From assembly GCF_900115045.1 (NCBI RefSeq), contig NZ_FOVC01000003.1, positions 275,168-339,167 on the forward strand: 64,000 nt of DNA, in the 5' to 3' direction. The stretch is from Izhakiella capsodis (lineage in GTDB: Bacteria > Pseudomonadota > Gammaproteobacteria > Enterobacterales > Enterobacteriaceae). This document shows positions 32,187 through 42,629 of the stretch, piece by piece. The translations under genes and the position numbers were made by a program. Below the pieces are notes generated by a model. That model was not told where the DNA came from. It ran no database searches and saw only the letters and a program-made list of their open reading frames with translations. The number at the start of each line of letters is the position of its first letter. Position 1 is the first letter of the stretch.

Positions 32187-33743
32187 TCAACGCGTTTGCG
32201 TACTCACCTGCAGCCTCATCGTCTGCTGCAAATCACGATAGAGGCTGACGACATACAAAATAATGACCACCGAAAACGGCAATCCACATAACACCACGGC
32301 AGTTTGCATGGCGCTGAAGCTACCAGCATAAAGTAGCGCGACACAAACCACTGTGGTGACAATCGCCCAAAAAATCCTCAACCATGCGGGAGCATCATCG
32401 CTGACCTCGCCGCCGACGCTGGAGAGATTGGCAATCATCAGCGTGCCGGAATCCACCGGCGTCAGAAACAGCATGAAGCTAATCACCACGGTAAAGCCAG
32501 CGGTAAAATTGCTCCAGGGCAGGAACTCCAGCAGCTTAAAGACCGCCATCGGCGGATCAGATATCGCAATTTTGCCTAAGATAGCCTCGCCATTTTGCAG
32601 CACCAGGCTGATAGCCGTATTACCAAATAGCGATAGCCAGGCGAGGGTAAAGCCGAGAGGAATTAACAGTACGCCGAAAATCAGCTCCCGGATAGTGCGT
32701 CCACGGGAGATACGCGCAATAAACAGGCCAACGAACGGCGCCCATGCCACCCACCACGCCCAGTAGAAAACCGTCCATGCCCCCTGCCACTGACGGGCCT
32801 TACCATAAAGATAAACATTAAAACTCTTACCAACCAACGCGGTCAGATAATCACCGGTATTCTGTAGTAAACCGTTAAGCATATTCACGGTTGGCCCGCT
32901 AACAAAAATAAACAGCAGCATCAGGCAGAGCAAACCCACATTCACGTTCGATAGCATGGCGATGCCTTTCTCGATGCCAGTGACCGCAGCAAGGGTTGCC
33001 ACAATCATCATCACCACCACCAACACTAACAGCACCGCGTTGTTCTGCGGTATGTTAAACAGATAATGCAGCCCTGAGTTAACCAACAGCGCACCGATTC
33101 CCAGATTAGTCACCATCGAGATCACCGTAACCAGTATGCCGAAGCTGTCCACCAGGTGCCCCCGCCAGCCATGAATACGCTCGCCAAACAGCGCATACAG
33201 CGCGGAGCGCAACGCCAGCGGCTGGCCGCGGCGATAAGCAAACCAGCAAAGCGCAGTGGCGATTAACGCATACAGCGCCCAGCCGTGCAGCCCCCAGTGC
33301 AGGAAGGTAATCGCCATTGCCTGACGTGCCGCCTCAACCGTTCCCCCTTGCCCTTCCGGCGGCTGCAAGAAGTGGTCAAGCGGCTCATAAGCACCGTAAT
33401 AAACCAGCGCAATGCCAATCCCTGCTGAAAACAGCATCGCCACCCAGGACAGATAAGAAAAAGTAGGCTTTTCGTCCTCTTTTCCCAGCTTCAACTGGCC
33501 GAAACGCGACAACGCGAGCCAGAAAACGAACACCATACAAACCACCATCAACAACATGTAATACCAGCCGAAGGCATCAGCGACCCATCCTTGAGCACTG
33601 TTCAGCCACTGCTGGCTGGTTTGTGGGTAAAAAACAATAAGCAGGCCGAGGATTAGGATCACGGCGGCGGACCCAATGAATACCGGATAGTTAACCTTGA
33701 TGGATAGACTCGTTTCTTCAGATTGCTGGCTGATAACTGTCAT
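32187..33743 (-). CDS. betT: Choline/betaine BCCT transporter
   Basis: 518 residues from ATG at 33743. It belongs to the BCCT family: 12 membrane segments, the conserved tryptophan-rich WTVFYWAWWVAWAPFVGLFI and ARISRGRTIRE. It imports choline for oxidation to glycine betaine by BetA and BetB, encoded divergently next door. E. coli BetT is about 677 residues with a long hydrophilic C-terminal domain used for osmotic activation. This protein stops soon after the last membrane segment (LQVSTQTR) and lacks it, so it may be active without osmotic shock, as for short BetT variants (inference). Confidence 0.85.
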   Translation of the reverse strand: MTVISQQSEETSLSIKVNYPVFIGSAAVILILGLLIVFYPQTSQQWLNSAQGWVADAFGWYYMLLMVVCMVFVFWLALSRFGQLKLGKEDEKPTFSYLSWVAMLFSAGIGIALVYYGAYEPLDHFLQPPEGQGGTVEAARQAMAITFLHWGLHGWALYALIATALCWFAYRRGQPLALRSALYALFGERIHGWRGHLVDSFGILVTVISMVTNLGIGALLVNSGLHYLFNIPQNNAVLLVLVVVMMIVATLAAVTGIEKGIAMLSNVNVGLLCLMLLFIFVSGPTVNMLNGLLQNTGDYLTALVGKSFNVYLYGKARQWQGAWTVFYWAWWVAWAPFVGLFIARISRGRTIRELIFGVLLIPLGFTLAWLSLFGNTAISLVLQNGEAILGKIAISDPPMAVFKLLEFLPWSNFTAGFTVVISFMLFLTPVDSGTLMIANLSSVGGEVSDDAPAWLRIFWAIVTTVVCVALLYAGSFSAMQTAVVLCGLPFSVVIILYVVSLYRDLQQTMRLQVSTQTR

Positions 33744-33837
33744 AACGTTTTTCCGCAAGGCAGGTGACAGTGACTTATAAAAAACAAATATTTAACACAA
33801 AGCCACATTTATTTGACATATTTGTAGCATATGCGCT

Positions 33838-33859
33838 ATTGATTGAACGTTCAATCAAT
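33838..33859. promoter_or_regulatory. BetI operator
   Basis: A perfect 22-bp palindrome, ATTGATTGAAC followed by GTTCAATCAAT, lies between the divergent betT and betI genes. It matches the form of known BetI sites. Choline would relieve repression in both directions. Confidence 0.8.
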
Positions 33860-33901
33860 GAATAGAATAATAAATAAAATTTAATCAGGGGAAGCATCAA
33901 C

Positions 33902-34516
33902 GTGCGCAAAGACATCCCAGAGCAACGTAAGGAGCAGTTAATTAACGCCGCATTTGAAACCATCGGCAGAGTGGGTCTGGCGGGTATCACGTTATCGCTG
34001 GTGGCCAAAGAGGCGGGCATGTCGACCGGGATCGTCAGCCATTACTTTGGCGATAAAGAAGGGTTATTACATGCCACGATGCGCAAAATTCTGCGCGAAC
34101 TGCGTGATGCCGTCGCGGAGCGCCGGGCACTGGCCGATCACGATATTCAATCCCAGCTGATCGCCATCGTTGACGGTAACTTTCACCTTAGTCAGACCAG
34201 CCAGAACTCAATGCGCGCCTGGCTGGCCTTCTGGGCAGCCAGTATGCATAGCGCCTATTTGCGCCGCCTGCAACGTGCTAACGATCGCCGCCTTTATTCC
34301 AACCTCAGCTATCAATTTCGGCGCGCGTTAAGCAAACAGGACGCCCGCACCGCAGCCCAGGGGCTGGCGGCGCTGATTGACGGTCTCTGGCTGCGTGGCA
34401 GCCTGACCGGTCAGGATTTTGATGCTCAGCAAGCCAGCCTAATCGCCCGTGATTATGTTGCTCAGAAGCTGGCTTCAAGCGATTCTCCGATAAAGCATCA
34501 ACCTAAGGATATTTGA
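33902..34516 (+). CDS. betI: Choline-responsive repressor BetI
   Basis: 204 residues from a GTG. TetR-type helix-turn-helix at the N-terminus ([20 protein letters not shown]), ligand-binding domain after it with [20 protein letters not shown] and [13 protein letters not shown], as in E. coli BetI (195 residues). It represses the bet genes without choline. First gene of betIBA; its TGA lies two bases before the betB ATG. The ribosome site (GGGGAAG) is weak to moderate. Confidence 0.9.
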   Translation: MRKDIPEQRKEQLINAAFETIGRVGLAGITLSLVAKEAGMSTGIVSHYFGDKEGLLHATMRKILRELRDAVAERRALADHDIQSQLIAIVDGNFHLSQTSQNSMRAWLAFWAASMHSAYLRRLQRANDRRLYSNLSYQFRRALSKQDARTAAQGLAALIDGLWLRGSLTGQDFDAQQASLIARDYVAQKLASSDSPIKHQPKDI

Positions 34517-34518
34517 TA

Positions 34519-35991
34519 ATGGCTAGATTTTCTCTGCAAAAACTCTATATACACGGCAAGCTAAGCGATGCCAGCAGCAATGAGACTTTCCAGAGCATCA
34601 ACCCAGCTAACGGCGAAGTTCTTGCCCAGGTACAGCGCGCCAGCGAAGCTGACGTCGAGCGAGCGGTAGCCAGTGCCGAACAAGGACAGCGTATCTGGGC
34701 AGCAATGACCGCAACCGAGCGCTCACGTATTCTGCTCCGCGCCGTGGCTATCCTGCGCGAACGCAATGACGAACTGGCCCAGCTGGAAACTCTGGATACC
34801 GGCAAACCCATTTCAGAAACTTCAGCCGTTGATATCGTCACCGGTGCCGACGTGCTGGAATACTATGCTGGTCTGGCCACCGCCATTGAGGGCGAGCAGT
34901 ACCCGCTGCGCGAAACAAGTTTCTTTTATACCCGCCGCGAACCACTTGGCGTTACCGCAGGCATCGGCGCCTGGAACTACCCAATTCAGATAGCCCTGTG
35001 GAAATCCGCCCCGGCCCTGGCCGCTGGTAACGCCATGATTTTCAAACCCAGTGAAGTTACGCCGCTTTCAGCGCTGAAACTGGCGGAAATTTATACCGAA
35101 GCGGGATTACCAGACGGGGTATTTAACGTGGTGCAGGGGGCAGGCCGCGAGGTGGGACAATGGCTAACCGAGCATCCGCGCATTGAAAAGATCTCGTTTA
35201 CCGGCGGTGTCGAAACCGGCAAAAAAGTTATGGCGAGCGCTGCCGGATCAACGCTCAAAGAGGTCACCATGGAGCTGGGTGGCAAATCCCCCCTCATCAT
35301 CCTACCGGATGCCGATATTGATCAGGCGGCGGATATCGCCATGATGGCGAACTTTTACAGTTCGGGTCAGGTATGTACCAACGGGACACGCGTTTTTGTT
35401 CATCGTTCACAAAAAGCGACATTCGAGCAAGCCCTGCTGCTACGAACCAGCCGCATTCGCCTCGGCCAGCCGACCCATGCGGAGACTAACTTCGGCCCGC
35501 TGGTCAGCTTTGCACACATGGAAAATGTATTGCGCTACATTAGGCTAGGCCAGCAGGAGGGAGCAACGCTGCTCACTGGCGGAGCACGAGAAACTTCTGG
35601 GGACTGTGCCGAAGGGGCTTTTGTCCAGCCGACTATCTTCACCGACTGCGAAGATCGTCACACCATCGTTAAAGAAGAGATCTTTGGCCCGGTAATGAGC
35701 ATTCTGACCTGGGACGATGAAGACGAGGTTATTCGCCGTGCTAACGATACTCACTTTGGCCTGGCGGCCGGTGTAGTGACGCCGGACCTGGTACGAGCCC
35801 ACCGTATCATCCATCAGCTGGAGGCCGGTATTTGCTGGATAAACAGCTGGGGAGAATCGCCTGCTCAAATGCCGGTTGGCGGCTACAAACAGTCCGGTGT
35901 TGGTCGGGAAAATGGCCTTTCCACGCTGGCTCACTATACCCGTATCAAATCAGTTCAGGTGGAGCTGATGCCCTTCGCCTCTGTGTTTTAA
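34519..35991 (+). CDS. betB: Betaine aldehyde dehydrogenase
   Basis: 490 residues from ATG at 34519, the same length as E. coli BetB. NAD-dependent aldehyde dehydrogenase that turns betaine aldehyde into glycine betaine. Catalytic parts are present: the substrate/oxyanion Asn in GAWNYPIQ, general base Glu in MELGGKSP and nucleophile Cys in [10 protein letters not shown]. The ending [20 protein letters not shown] is typical. Cytosolic; second gene of betIBA, with betA 15 bp downstream. Confidence 0.95.
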   Translation: MARFSLQKLYIHGKLSDASSNETFQSINPANGEVLAQVQRASEADVERAVASAEQGQRIWAAMTATERSRILLRAVAILRERNDELAQLETLDTGKPISETSAVDIVTGADVLEYYAGLATAIEGEQYPLRETSFFYTRREPLGVTAGIGAWNYPIQIALWKSAPALAAGNAMIFKPSEVTPLSALKLAEIYTEAGLPDGVFNVVQGAGREVGQWLTEHPRIEKISFTGGVETGKKVMASAAGSTLKEVTMELGGKSPLIILPDADIDQAADIAMMANFYSSGQVCTNGTRVFVHRSQKATFEQALLLRTSRIRLGQPTHAETNFGPLVSFAHMENVLRYIRLGQQEGATLLTGGARETSGDCAEGAFVQPTIFTDCEDRHTIVKEEIFGPVMSILTWDDEDEVIRRANDTHFGLAAGVVTPDLVRAHRIIHQLEAGICWINSWGESPAQMPVGGYKQSGVGRENGLSTLAHYTRIKSVQVELMPFASVF

Positions 35992-36006
35992 AAAAAGGAG
36001 CGCGTT

Positions 36007-37686
36007 ATGAGTACTAACCGGGAATATGATTACATCATTATTGGCGCGGGATCGGCAGGCAATGTTCTGGCCACCCGCCTGACTGAAGATAAGGACGTTA
36101 GCGTGCTGCTGCTGGAGGCCGGCGGCCCGGACTATCGTCTGGACTTTCGCACCCAGATGCCCGCCGCATTGGCCTATCCCCTACAGGGACGTCGCTATAA
36201 CTGGGCCTATCTGACCGACCCGGAGCCCTGGATGAATAACCGCCGCATGGAGTGCGGACGAGGCAAAGGATTGGGCGGTTCATCGCTGATCAACGGCATG
36301 TGTTACATTCGCGGTAACGCGATGGACTATGACAACTGGGCGCGGCAGCAAGGTCTGGAGAGCTGGAGTTATCTGGACTGCCTGCCCTATTTTAAATTTG
36401 CCGAGTCACGTGACATCGGAGGCAATTCCTATCATGGCGATAGCGGCCCGGTCAGCGTTGCTACCCCTGAACAGGGTAACAATGTGCTGTTCCAGGCAAT
36501 GGTCGACGCAGGCGTACAGGCCGGTTATCCGCGTACCGACGATCTGAATGGCTATCAGCAGGAAGGATTTGGCCCGATGGATCGCACCGTGACGCCACGA
36601 GGCCGTCGGGCCAGCACCGCCCGTGGCTATTTAGATCAGGCCCGTTCGCGCCCCAATCTGACCATCGAGGTACACGCCACTACCGACCGCATTTTATTTG
36701 ATAATAACCGTGCTTATGGCGTTAGCTGGTTGCAGCATAATCAGTCTCACAAAGCCCATGCGCGTCGTGAAGTTCTGCTATGTGCCGGTGCCATCGCCTC
36801 ACCGCAGATCCTGCAGCGCTCCGGCGTCGGCCCTGGTGAGCTACTCAAGCAACTGGATATTAAAATTGTGCAGGCGCTGCCGGGTGTGGGCGCTAATTTG
36901 CAGGATCATCTGGAGATGTATCTGCAATATGAATGTAAGCAGCCGGTTTCACTTTCGCCCGCGCTGAAACTGCATAATCAACCGGCGATTGGCGTGGAGT
37001 GGCTGTTAAACGGCAGCGGCATTGGTGCCAGCAATCAGTTCGAAGCTGGCGGATTTATCCGCTCCGATACCGAATTCGAATGGCCGAATATTCAGTACCA
37101 TTTCCTGCCGGTGGCGATTAATTACAACGGAAGCAACCCGATCAAATCACACAGTTTTCAGGCTCACGTTGGTTCGATGCGCTCTCCCAGCCGTGGCCGG
37201 GTACATCTGCGTTCAAAAGATCCTCACGAACATCCGAGTATTCTGTTTAACTACATGTCGCACGATCAAGACTGGCAAGAATTTCGCGCCGCGATCCGTA
37301 TTACGCGTGAAATCATGCATCAGCCAGCGCTGGATGCCTATCGCGGTCGTGAAATTTCTCCTGGCGATAGCGTGCAAAGCGATGCTGAGCTGGATGCGTT
37401 TGTGCGCCAACATGCTGAGACGGCTTATCATCCCTCCTGTACTAACGCTATGGGCTATCACGATATGGCGGTTGTAGGTCATGATGGTCGGGTACATGGC
37501 ATGGAGGGATTACGGGTGGTAGATGCTTCCATCATGCCGCAGATTACGACCGGGAATTTGAATGCGCCAACCATCATGATTGCCGAGAAAATCGCCGATA
37601 TGATCCGTGGCCGCTCGGCACTGCCGCGCGTTGATACGCCCTATTACGTAGCCAACGGCGCGCCGGTACGCGTCAGTAAAGCTTAA
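36007..37686 (+). CDS. betA: Choline dehydrogenase
   Basis: 559 residues (E. coli BetA is 556). GMC-family flavoprotein that oxidises choline to betaine aldehyde and passes electrons to the respiratory chain at the inner membrane. The FAD-binding start is [23 protein letters not shown] signatures are [19 protein letters not shown] and the C-terminal [10 protein letters not shown] with the catalytic His, then [13 protein letters not shown]. It follows an AAGGAG site. Last gene of betIBA. Confidence 0.95.
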   Translation: MSTNREYDYIIIGAGSAGNVLATRLTEDKDVSVLLLEAGGPDYRLDFRTQMPAALAYPLQGRRYNWAYLTDPEPWMNNRRMECGRGKGLGGSSLINGMCYIRGNAMDYDNWARQQGLESWSYLDCLPYFKFAESRDIGGNSYHGDSGPVSVATPEQGNNVLFQAMVDAGVQAGYPRTDDLNGYQQEGFGPMDRTVTPRGRRASTARGYLDQARSRPNLTIEVHATTDRILFDNNRAYGVSWLQHNQSHKAHARREVLLCAGAIASPQILQRSGVGPGELLKQLDIKIVQALPGVGANLQDHLEMYLQYECKQPVSLSPALKLHNQPAIGVEWLLNGSGIGASNQFEAGGFIRSDTEFEWPNIQYHFLPVAINYNGSNPIKSHSFQAHVGSMRSPSRGRVHLRSKDPHEHPSILFNYMSHDQDWQEFRAAIRITREIMHQPALDAYRGREISPGDSVQSDAELDAFVRQHAETAYHPSCTNAMGYHDMAVVGHDGRVHGMEGLRVVDASIMPQITTGNLNAPTIMIAEKIADMIRGRSALPRVDTPYYVANGAPVRVSKA

Positions 37687-37780
37687 TTCCACCTTTCCTC
37701 CGGTGCGCGGTGATTTGCCGCGTACCGCCCGCCTCCCCCATCAGTGAACACTTCTTGATTGGTTGACGAATTACAGGGTT

Positions 37781-37809
37781 GTAATTTGTTACGTTATAAC
37801 ATAATTTAC
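37781..37809 (+). promoter_or_regulatory. Zur box upstream of zinT
   Basis: A palindrome centred on TGTTACGTTATAACA, with matching GTAATT and AATTTAC flanks, lies about 40 bases before zinT. It resembles the AT-rich Zur operator. Zur with zinc would repress zinT. Confidence 0.7.
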
Positions 37810-37847
37810 AGCGGTTTTTACTTACTTTTAATACTTCGGGAGCTGTA

Positions 37848-38492
37848 ATGACACGATCAATCTCTTTCAAGTCCGCAGCGATGGCTCTCAGCCTGAGCTA
37901 TGCCGTCCTGTCTACGCCAGCGCTGGCGCACGGCCATCATCATCATGACCATAAGCAGATCCACCAGGGAGTATTTGATAATGCCGACGTGCAGAATCGT
38001 ACATTAGCAGACTGGCAGGGCAGCTGGAAATCACTCTACCCACTGTTGCAAAACGGTACTCTGGATGAAGTTTTTGAACATAAGGCCGCAATTAATAAAG
38101 ACAAAACCGTTGCAGAGTACAAGGCTTACTATAAGAAGGGCTACGCCAGCGATATAACGGCTATTACGATTACACCTGACAGCATTAGCTTTACCCAACA
38201 AGGAAAAACATCGAAAGGTATTTATGCCTATAGCGGATTCAAAATTTTACACTATCCTTCCGGCAGAAAAGGCGTGCGTTATTTGTTCACCCGCAGCAGT
38301 GGCGATGCTAACGCGCCAAAATTTGTCCAGTTTAGCGATCATGACATTGAACCCACTCAAGCCGCGCACTTTCACATTTTCTTTGGCAACGAAAGTCATG
38401 TTCAGCTGGAAAAAGAATTGACCAACTGGCCGACATTCTTCCCGGCGAAAATGAATAACGAACAGATCGTAGCGGATTTAATGCTGGAATGA
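37848..38492 (+). CDS. zinT: Periplasmic zinc-binding protein ZinT
   Basis: 214 residues. A signal peptide (LSLSYAVLSTPALA) is followed by a His-rich start, HGHHHHDHKQIHQG, and the ZinT lipocalin-like domain: TLADWQGSWKSLYPLLQNGT and the metal-site region DHDIEPTQAAHFHIFFGNES. It binds zinc in the periplasm and hands it to the ZnuABC importer under zinc shortage. The upstream palindrome makes it a Zur-regulated gene, and zur lies 0.7 kb downstream. Confidence 0.92.
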   Translation: MTRSISFKSAAMALSLSYAVLSTPALAHGHHHHDHKQIHQGVFDNADVQNRTLADWQGSWKSLYPLLQNGTLDEVFEHKAAINKDKTVAEYKAYYKKGYASDITAITITPDSISFTQQGKTSKGIYAYSGFKILHYPSGRKGVRYLFTRSSGDANAPKFVQFSDHDIEPTQAAHFHIFFGNESHVQLEKELTNWPTFFPAKMNNEQIVADLMLE

Positions 38493-39176
38493 ACACCGTA
38501 AAAGAAGCGAATACGTGCAGTCAACCGGGTTAGCAGCAGCATTTGGGGTTCAAGCAAAAAAGAAAGCTCCGCTGTTAACGACCGCCCGTAGTTGATATCA
38601 ATAACGGATCGCAGGCCGGTGGGTGCATTACCTCACGGCGTTAAAATAACGCCGTTCTGTCAGGCTAAACGTCGTCACCGGCCTGGCTTGCATAAGAACG
38701 TAAAGCCAGCCTGGACAATCACGCCATAAGTACGGCCCTCCCCAGCCATACCGGCAAGGTCAAAGAAACCCTCCCCACAAAGGCAGGACAAAACCCAGGC
38801 GCCATTAACTTATATTTAGCGAATAAGAAAGATGCTATTCAATGGATTAATATTTTTATTCCTTTATCATCGAGCTGTAACGGATATAATTTATAAGAAT
38901 ATTCAGTCTACAGATTATATCTATTTCTACTGATAACCTTATCCTGAGTTATATGTCTTAATATTGAGTCAATCTCATTTTAAAAATTATTTCATTGATA
39001 CTTTCCCAGACAAAAATAACATTATTAAATATCTATATATCTGACGATATTATATAAGCTTTTTCACGCCAGACACGTTTCCTGCAAGCAGAAAAGAGCC
39101 CACGCGCTTTACACGGTACTGACTGGAAAACTGTGATAAAATAACGTTCGTAATCAGGCGTAGGGCAGGAGAAAAG
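38493..39176. other. zinT-zur intergenic region, no gene seen
   Basis: About 680 bases. It contains a hairpin CGGCGTTAAAATAACGCCG (38636-38655) after zinT without a clear T-run, then AT-rich DNA (38810-39060). In E. coli a small stress gene, yjbJ, lies between zur and dinF; I see no yjbJ here or on the other side of zur. Confidence 0.4.
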
Positions 39177-39698
39177 ATGGCGACGGTGAGTGCTGAACAC
39201 ATCCTTGGGCAGGCAGAGAAGCTTTGTCAGCAGCGTAATGTGCGCATGACGCCGCAGCGTATGGAGGTGCTTCGTCTGATGACACTGCAGAGTGGCGCTA
39301 TCAGTGCCTACGATCTACTGGACTTACTGCGCATTTCAGAACCCCAGGCGAAGCCTCCGACCATTTACCGTGCGCTTGATTTCCTGCTGGAACAAGGTTT
39401 CATTCATCGCGTGGAATCAACCAATAGTTATATGGTCTGCCATCACTTTGAAGGGCCGGCCCACATCTCCGCGATGCTGATTTGCCAGCGTTGCGGTAGT
39501 GTAGCAGAGCAGCATGCTGACGGTATCGAAGCCATTATTGCCACCCTGGCTTCAAGGGAGAGATTTGCTCTGCGCAACATGGTTATTGAAGCCCACGGAC
39601 TTTGTGCTGATTGCTCAGAAGTTGAAGCCTGTACGCAGCAGGAGAGTTGCCAGCACGATCACAGCGTAGCGGTAGCGGCTAAAAAGCGAGGCAGATAG
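39177..39698 (+). CDS. zur: Zinc uptake regulator Zur
   Basis: 173 residues, Fur family. DNA-binding part RNVRMTPQRMEVLRLMTLQS and PPTIYRALDFLLEQGFIHRV; zinc-binding part VCHHFEGPAHISAMLICQRC, followed by the second pair in CADCSEVEAC. With zinc bound it represses uptake genes such as zinT. E. coli Zur is 171 residues. A longer His-containing tail (CQHDHSVAVAAKKRGR) ends the protein. The gene is convergent with dinF. Confidence 0.95.
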   Translation: MATVSAEHILGQAEKLCQQRNVRMTPQRMEVLRLMTLQSGAISAYDLLDLLRISEPQAKPPTIYRALDFLLEQGFIHRVESTNSYMVCHHFEGPAHISAMLICQRCGSVAEQHADGIEAIIATLASRERFALRNMVIEAHGLCADCSEVEACTQQESCQHDHSVAVAAKKRGR

Positions 39699-39998
39699 AA
39701 CAAGGTATGCGAAAGAGGCTCACGCCCCGTGCGGGGGGTGAAGCTTCATCCCGCAAAGAGCATAGCACTGATTACCCCTGAGAGTGGTGAGTGCGTTGCC
39801 CATCGCTCACTTCTTTTTCAGTCCGATCTTTTTCGTAGCCGTAACATGCCTGAAATTTTCCTGCCAGTTCCATTAGTAGATCGCCACGAAGCTATCTCAC
39901 GTTATAGATCGATAAATAATGGCGCTCACTCACTCATACGTTGGGATAGCTTAATGGTCGAAAAGGTTTAAAAATACGCCGGATAGAGGTCTCGCCAG

Positions 39999-41324
39999 TC
40001 AGACATAGTTAAACCAACGACCCTGCAACCATTCCCTACGCCAGATCCACCAGAGCGCTACGCCCCTGAGTAATAAAAACGTTGTGACCGCCAGCCAAAG
40101 GCCGTGATTACCTAATAGGGGAATAGTCAGCAACATCAAGCCAAACCCCGCCATTGCTACCGCCATGCTGTTGCGCATATCTCTGGCGCGGGTCGCACCA
40201 ATAAACATGCCATCCAGCAAAAAACACCAAACCCCGATCAACGGCAAAATAACCTGCCAAACGAGAAAATGCCCGGCTTGGGTCTGGACTGCCGGTAGCG
40301 AAGTCAGTAATGAAACGATATAGCGACCGGCAGCCAAATATAGCAGCGAAAAAAGCAGAGCCAGCAGCCCGGCCTGACGACAGGCTGCATGCCAGACGTG
40401 GAGCAATTGACTTGAATCCTTTGCACCAACTGCCTTACCTGAACAGGCCTCTACTGCGTAGGCAAATCCGTCGAGGGCATATGCGGTAAACGTCAGAAAC
40501 ATCAGCAGAACCGCGTTCGCCGCGACAATATCACTTCCAAGCCTGGCTCCAATTACCGTTAGGGAGGCCATGCAAAGCTGCAGCATTAACGAACGCAGCA
40601 TGATATCGCGATTCAATCGTAACAAATAACCATAGCCGCCACGCCAGGCCTGACCCAACAGACGCAGGGCTACGCCACGCAGTCGCAGAACATGCCAGAC
40701 CATAACCAGCCCGCTGGCGAGGGTGCAGTATTCAGCAATAACTGTCGCCGCTGCCGCACCCCTGACACCCCACCCGAGTACCGGCACAAACCACAGATCG
40801 AGCAAAATATTAACCAGATTGCCAATCACTAACAGGATCACTGGCGCGCGGGCATACTGCACGCCAAGCAGCCACCCCAAAAGCACCATATTTACCAACG
40901 TTGCCGGTGCGCTCATCCAGCGAATATGCATGAAGGCGGCGGCCTGATTTAATATCGCCTCATTACCACCAACAACGCTAACCGCCAGCCGTGTTAGCGG
41001 CGTTTTCAGCGCCACTAAAACAACACCGGCAATGACTGCCATCAATAGAGGTTGCATGAGCGCTCGGGCCAGCGCGGGTTTATTGTCAGCGCCGTAAGCC
41101 TGGGCAGTCAGGCCCGTGGTACTCATACGTAAAAATAGCAGCAGCATAAATAGCAAGTTGGTCGCCGTAGTTCCCACAGCAACACCGCCAAGATAGACAG
41201 GACTATCAAGATGGCCGATAACCGCTGTATCCACCAGCCCCAGCATAGGCACGGTGATATTAGAAAGGATCATTGGCAGCGCTAACAGCCAGAGTTGTTT
41301 ATCCGCAGAAGAGAAAAATCGCAT
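39999..41324 (-). CDS. dinF: MATE-family efflux protein DinF
   Basis: 441 residues from ATG at 41324 (MRFFSSADKQLWLLALPMIL). This start aligns with E. coli DinF; an upstream TTG with AGGG (41351) would add nine residues. Twelve membrane segments; conserved NITVPMLGLVDTAVIGHLDS and LRMSTTGLTAQAYGA. An inner-membrane exporter, coregulated with lexA in the SOS response in E. coli, where it protects against oxidative and bile-salt stress. It lies 89 bases after lexA on the same strand. Confidence 0.92.
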   Translation of the reverse strand: MRFFSSADKQLWLLALPMILSNITVPMLGLVDTAVIGHLDSPVYLGGVAVGTTATNLLFMLLLFLRMSTTGLTAQAYGADNKPALARALMQPLLMAVIAGVVLVALKTPLTRLAVSVVGGNEAILNQAAAFMHIRWMSAPATLVNMVLLGWLLGVQYARAPVILLVIGNLVNILLDLWFVPVLGWGVRGAAAATVIAEYCTLASGLVMVWHVLRLRGVALRLLGQAWRGGYGYLLRLNRDIMLRSLMLQLCMASLTVIGARLGSDIVAANAVLLMFLTFTAYALDGFAYAVEACSGKAVGAKDSSQLLHVWHAACRQAGLLALLFSLLYLAAGRYIVSLLTSLPAVQTQAGHFLVWQVILPLIGVWCFLLDGMFIGATRARDMRNSMAVAMAGFGLMLLTIPLLGNHGLWLAVTTFLLLRGVALWWIWRREWLQGRWFNYV

Positions 41325-41413
41325 GGGTATAAGATTGGATAGGATAACCAATGCTACCCTGACGGGCAGCGATGAGGTTCAGTGAGCAAAAGCAACGTTG
41401 TTTCAGTAACGAG

Positions 41414-42028
41414 CTACAGCCAGTTACCGTTACGGATGACACCAACGGCCAGCCCTTCGATGGTTAAATTATGTTGACGAACGTCAACCTCAATAGGCTT
41501 GAACTCACTGTTTTCAGGCAGAAGCCGAACAATATTACCCTGCTTCTTCAAACGTTTTACCGTGACTTCATCATCAATACGCGCCACGATCACCTGACCA
41601 TTACGAACGTCCTGAGTTTTATGCACCGCCAGCAAATCACCATCCATAATCCCAATGTCTTTCATTGACATACCGCTGACGCGCAGCAAAAAGTCAGCGT
41701 GAGGTTTAAACAGGCTGGCATCAACCTGATAATGTCCTTCAATATGCTGTTGAGCCAACAGAGGCTCCCCCGCAGCGACGCGACCAATCAGCGGCAGTCC
41801 CGGATCGTCCTCCTCTTCCTGTAGCAAACGAAGGCCTCTCGACGCACCTGATACGATCTCAATGACGCCCTTACGAGCCAACGCCTTGAGGTGTTCCTCA
41901 GCTGCATTCGGCGAACGGAAACCAAGTTGCCGGGCAATTTCAGCACGCGTTGGGGGCATTCCTGTCTGACTAATATGCTCTCGTATCAGGTCAAAGACCT
42001 GTTGCTGCCTTGCGGTTAACGCTTTCAT
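41414..42028 (-). CDS. lexA: SOS repressor LexA
   Basis: 204 residues (E. coli 202). Winged helix domain [20 protein letters not shown], then the self-cleavage Ala-Gly in [12 protein letters not shown] and the catalytic Ser in [15 protein letters not shown] with Lys in [13 protein letters not shown]. It represses SOS genes until RecA filaments stimulate its cleavage. Two LexA boxes precede it, giving autoregulation as in E. coli. dinF follows. The intact GMSM here contrasts with the GDAM of the prophage CI. Confidence 0.97.
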   Translation of the reverse strand: MKALTARQQQVFDLIREHISQTGMPPTRAEIARQLGFRSPNAAEEHLKALARKGVIEIVSGASRGLRLLQEEEDDPGLPLIGRVAAGEPLLAQQHIEGHYQVDASLFKPHADFLLRVSGMSMKDIGIMDGDLLAVHKTQDVRNGQVIVARIDDEVTVKRLKKQGNIVRLLPENSEFKPIEVDVRQHNLTIEGLAVGVIRNGNWL

Positions 42029-42036
42029 CCTGCCCC

Positions 42037-42052
42037 CTGGTTGTTTATACAG
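42037..42052 (-). promoter_or_regulatory. LexA box 2 of lexA promoter
   Basis: Minus strand CTGTATAAACAACCAG, CTG-N10-CAG, eight bases before the lexA start codon. Its place matches the second E. coli lexA operator. Confidence 0.85.
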
Positions 42053-42056
42053 TTGA

Positions 42057-42072
42057 CTGTGAGTATATACAG
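42057..42072 (-). promoter_or_regulatory. LexA box 1 of lexA promoter
   Basis: Minus strand CTGTATATACTCACAG, a near-consensus SOS box (CTG-N10-CAG), 20 bp centre to centre from the second box. Confidence 0.92.
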
Positions 42073-42144
42073 CTATTTAATGGATGAAAACTTAAAATTT
42101 TAGTAATCGCCGACCAATATCAATATCTGGAAGCGATTTCGCAG

Positions 42145-42504
42145 CTATGGCCAGAGTAATGTCAGCCAGATGAAAATCGCGAGTAATATTGTCAACAGTA
42201 CGGCTGCCGAGCCGAGATCTTTCGCTTTACCCGCGAGTGGGTGAATTTCACTGCCAATACGATCGACAACCGATTCAATGGCACTATTGAGGATTTCAAC
42301 GATGATAATCAGCACTACCGAGCCAATGAGCATAACCCGGACGATCGCCTCAACATCCAGCCAGCAAGCAATGATGATAGCAATAAGCGCGACCGTGGCT
42401 TCCTGACGGAATGCCGCTTCGCTGCGCCAGGCCGCCCTCAGCCCCTTCCATGAATATCCAGCGGCTTTAATAATGCGCGTCAGGCCAGTCGTGTTATTTG
42501 CCAT
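42145..42504 (-). CDS. dgkA: Diacylglycerol kinase DgkA
   Basis: 119 residues from ATG at 42504 (MANNTTGLTRIIKAAGYSWK), matching the E. coli start; a longer frame exists but is not needed. Three membrane segments. The active-site stretch IVEILNSAIESVVDRIG is intact, with the conserved Glu and Asn. It rephosphorylates diacylglycerol at the inner membrane, recycling lipid from membrane-derived oligosaccharide synthesis. Divergent from plsB, as in E. coli. Confidence 0.96.
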   Translation of the reverse strand: MANNTTGLTRIIKAAGYSWKGLRAAWRSEAAFRQEATVALIAIIIACWLDVEAIVRVMLIGSVVLIIIVEILNSAIESVVDRIGSEIHPLAGKAKDLGSAAVLLTILLAIFIWLTLLWP

Positions 42505-42629
42505 GATAGGGAACCCTTTGAGAAAATTGGCGTCCATGTTGGTTGATGCACATCATACACACCAACAGATTTAATCGCTGCATTCTGGTATGCTTGCGGC
42601 GCTTTGCTAACAAGAGGCTTTATCCGTCT

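Noticed and set aside
37690..37740. Terminator after betA
   Set aside because: Partial inverted repeats are present but without a stable stem or T-run.
39729..39971. Frame of 80 codons after zur
   Set aside because: Overlaps the likely zur hairpin, has no ribosome site and does not resemble yjbJ or any known protein.
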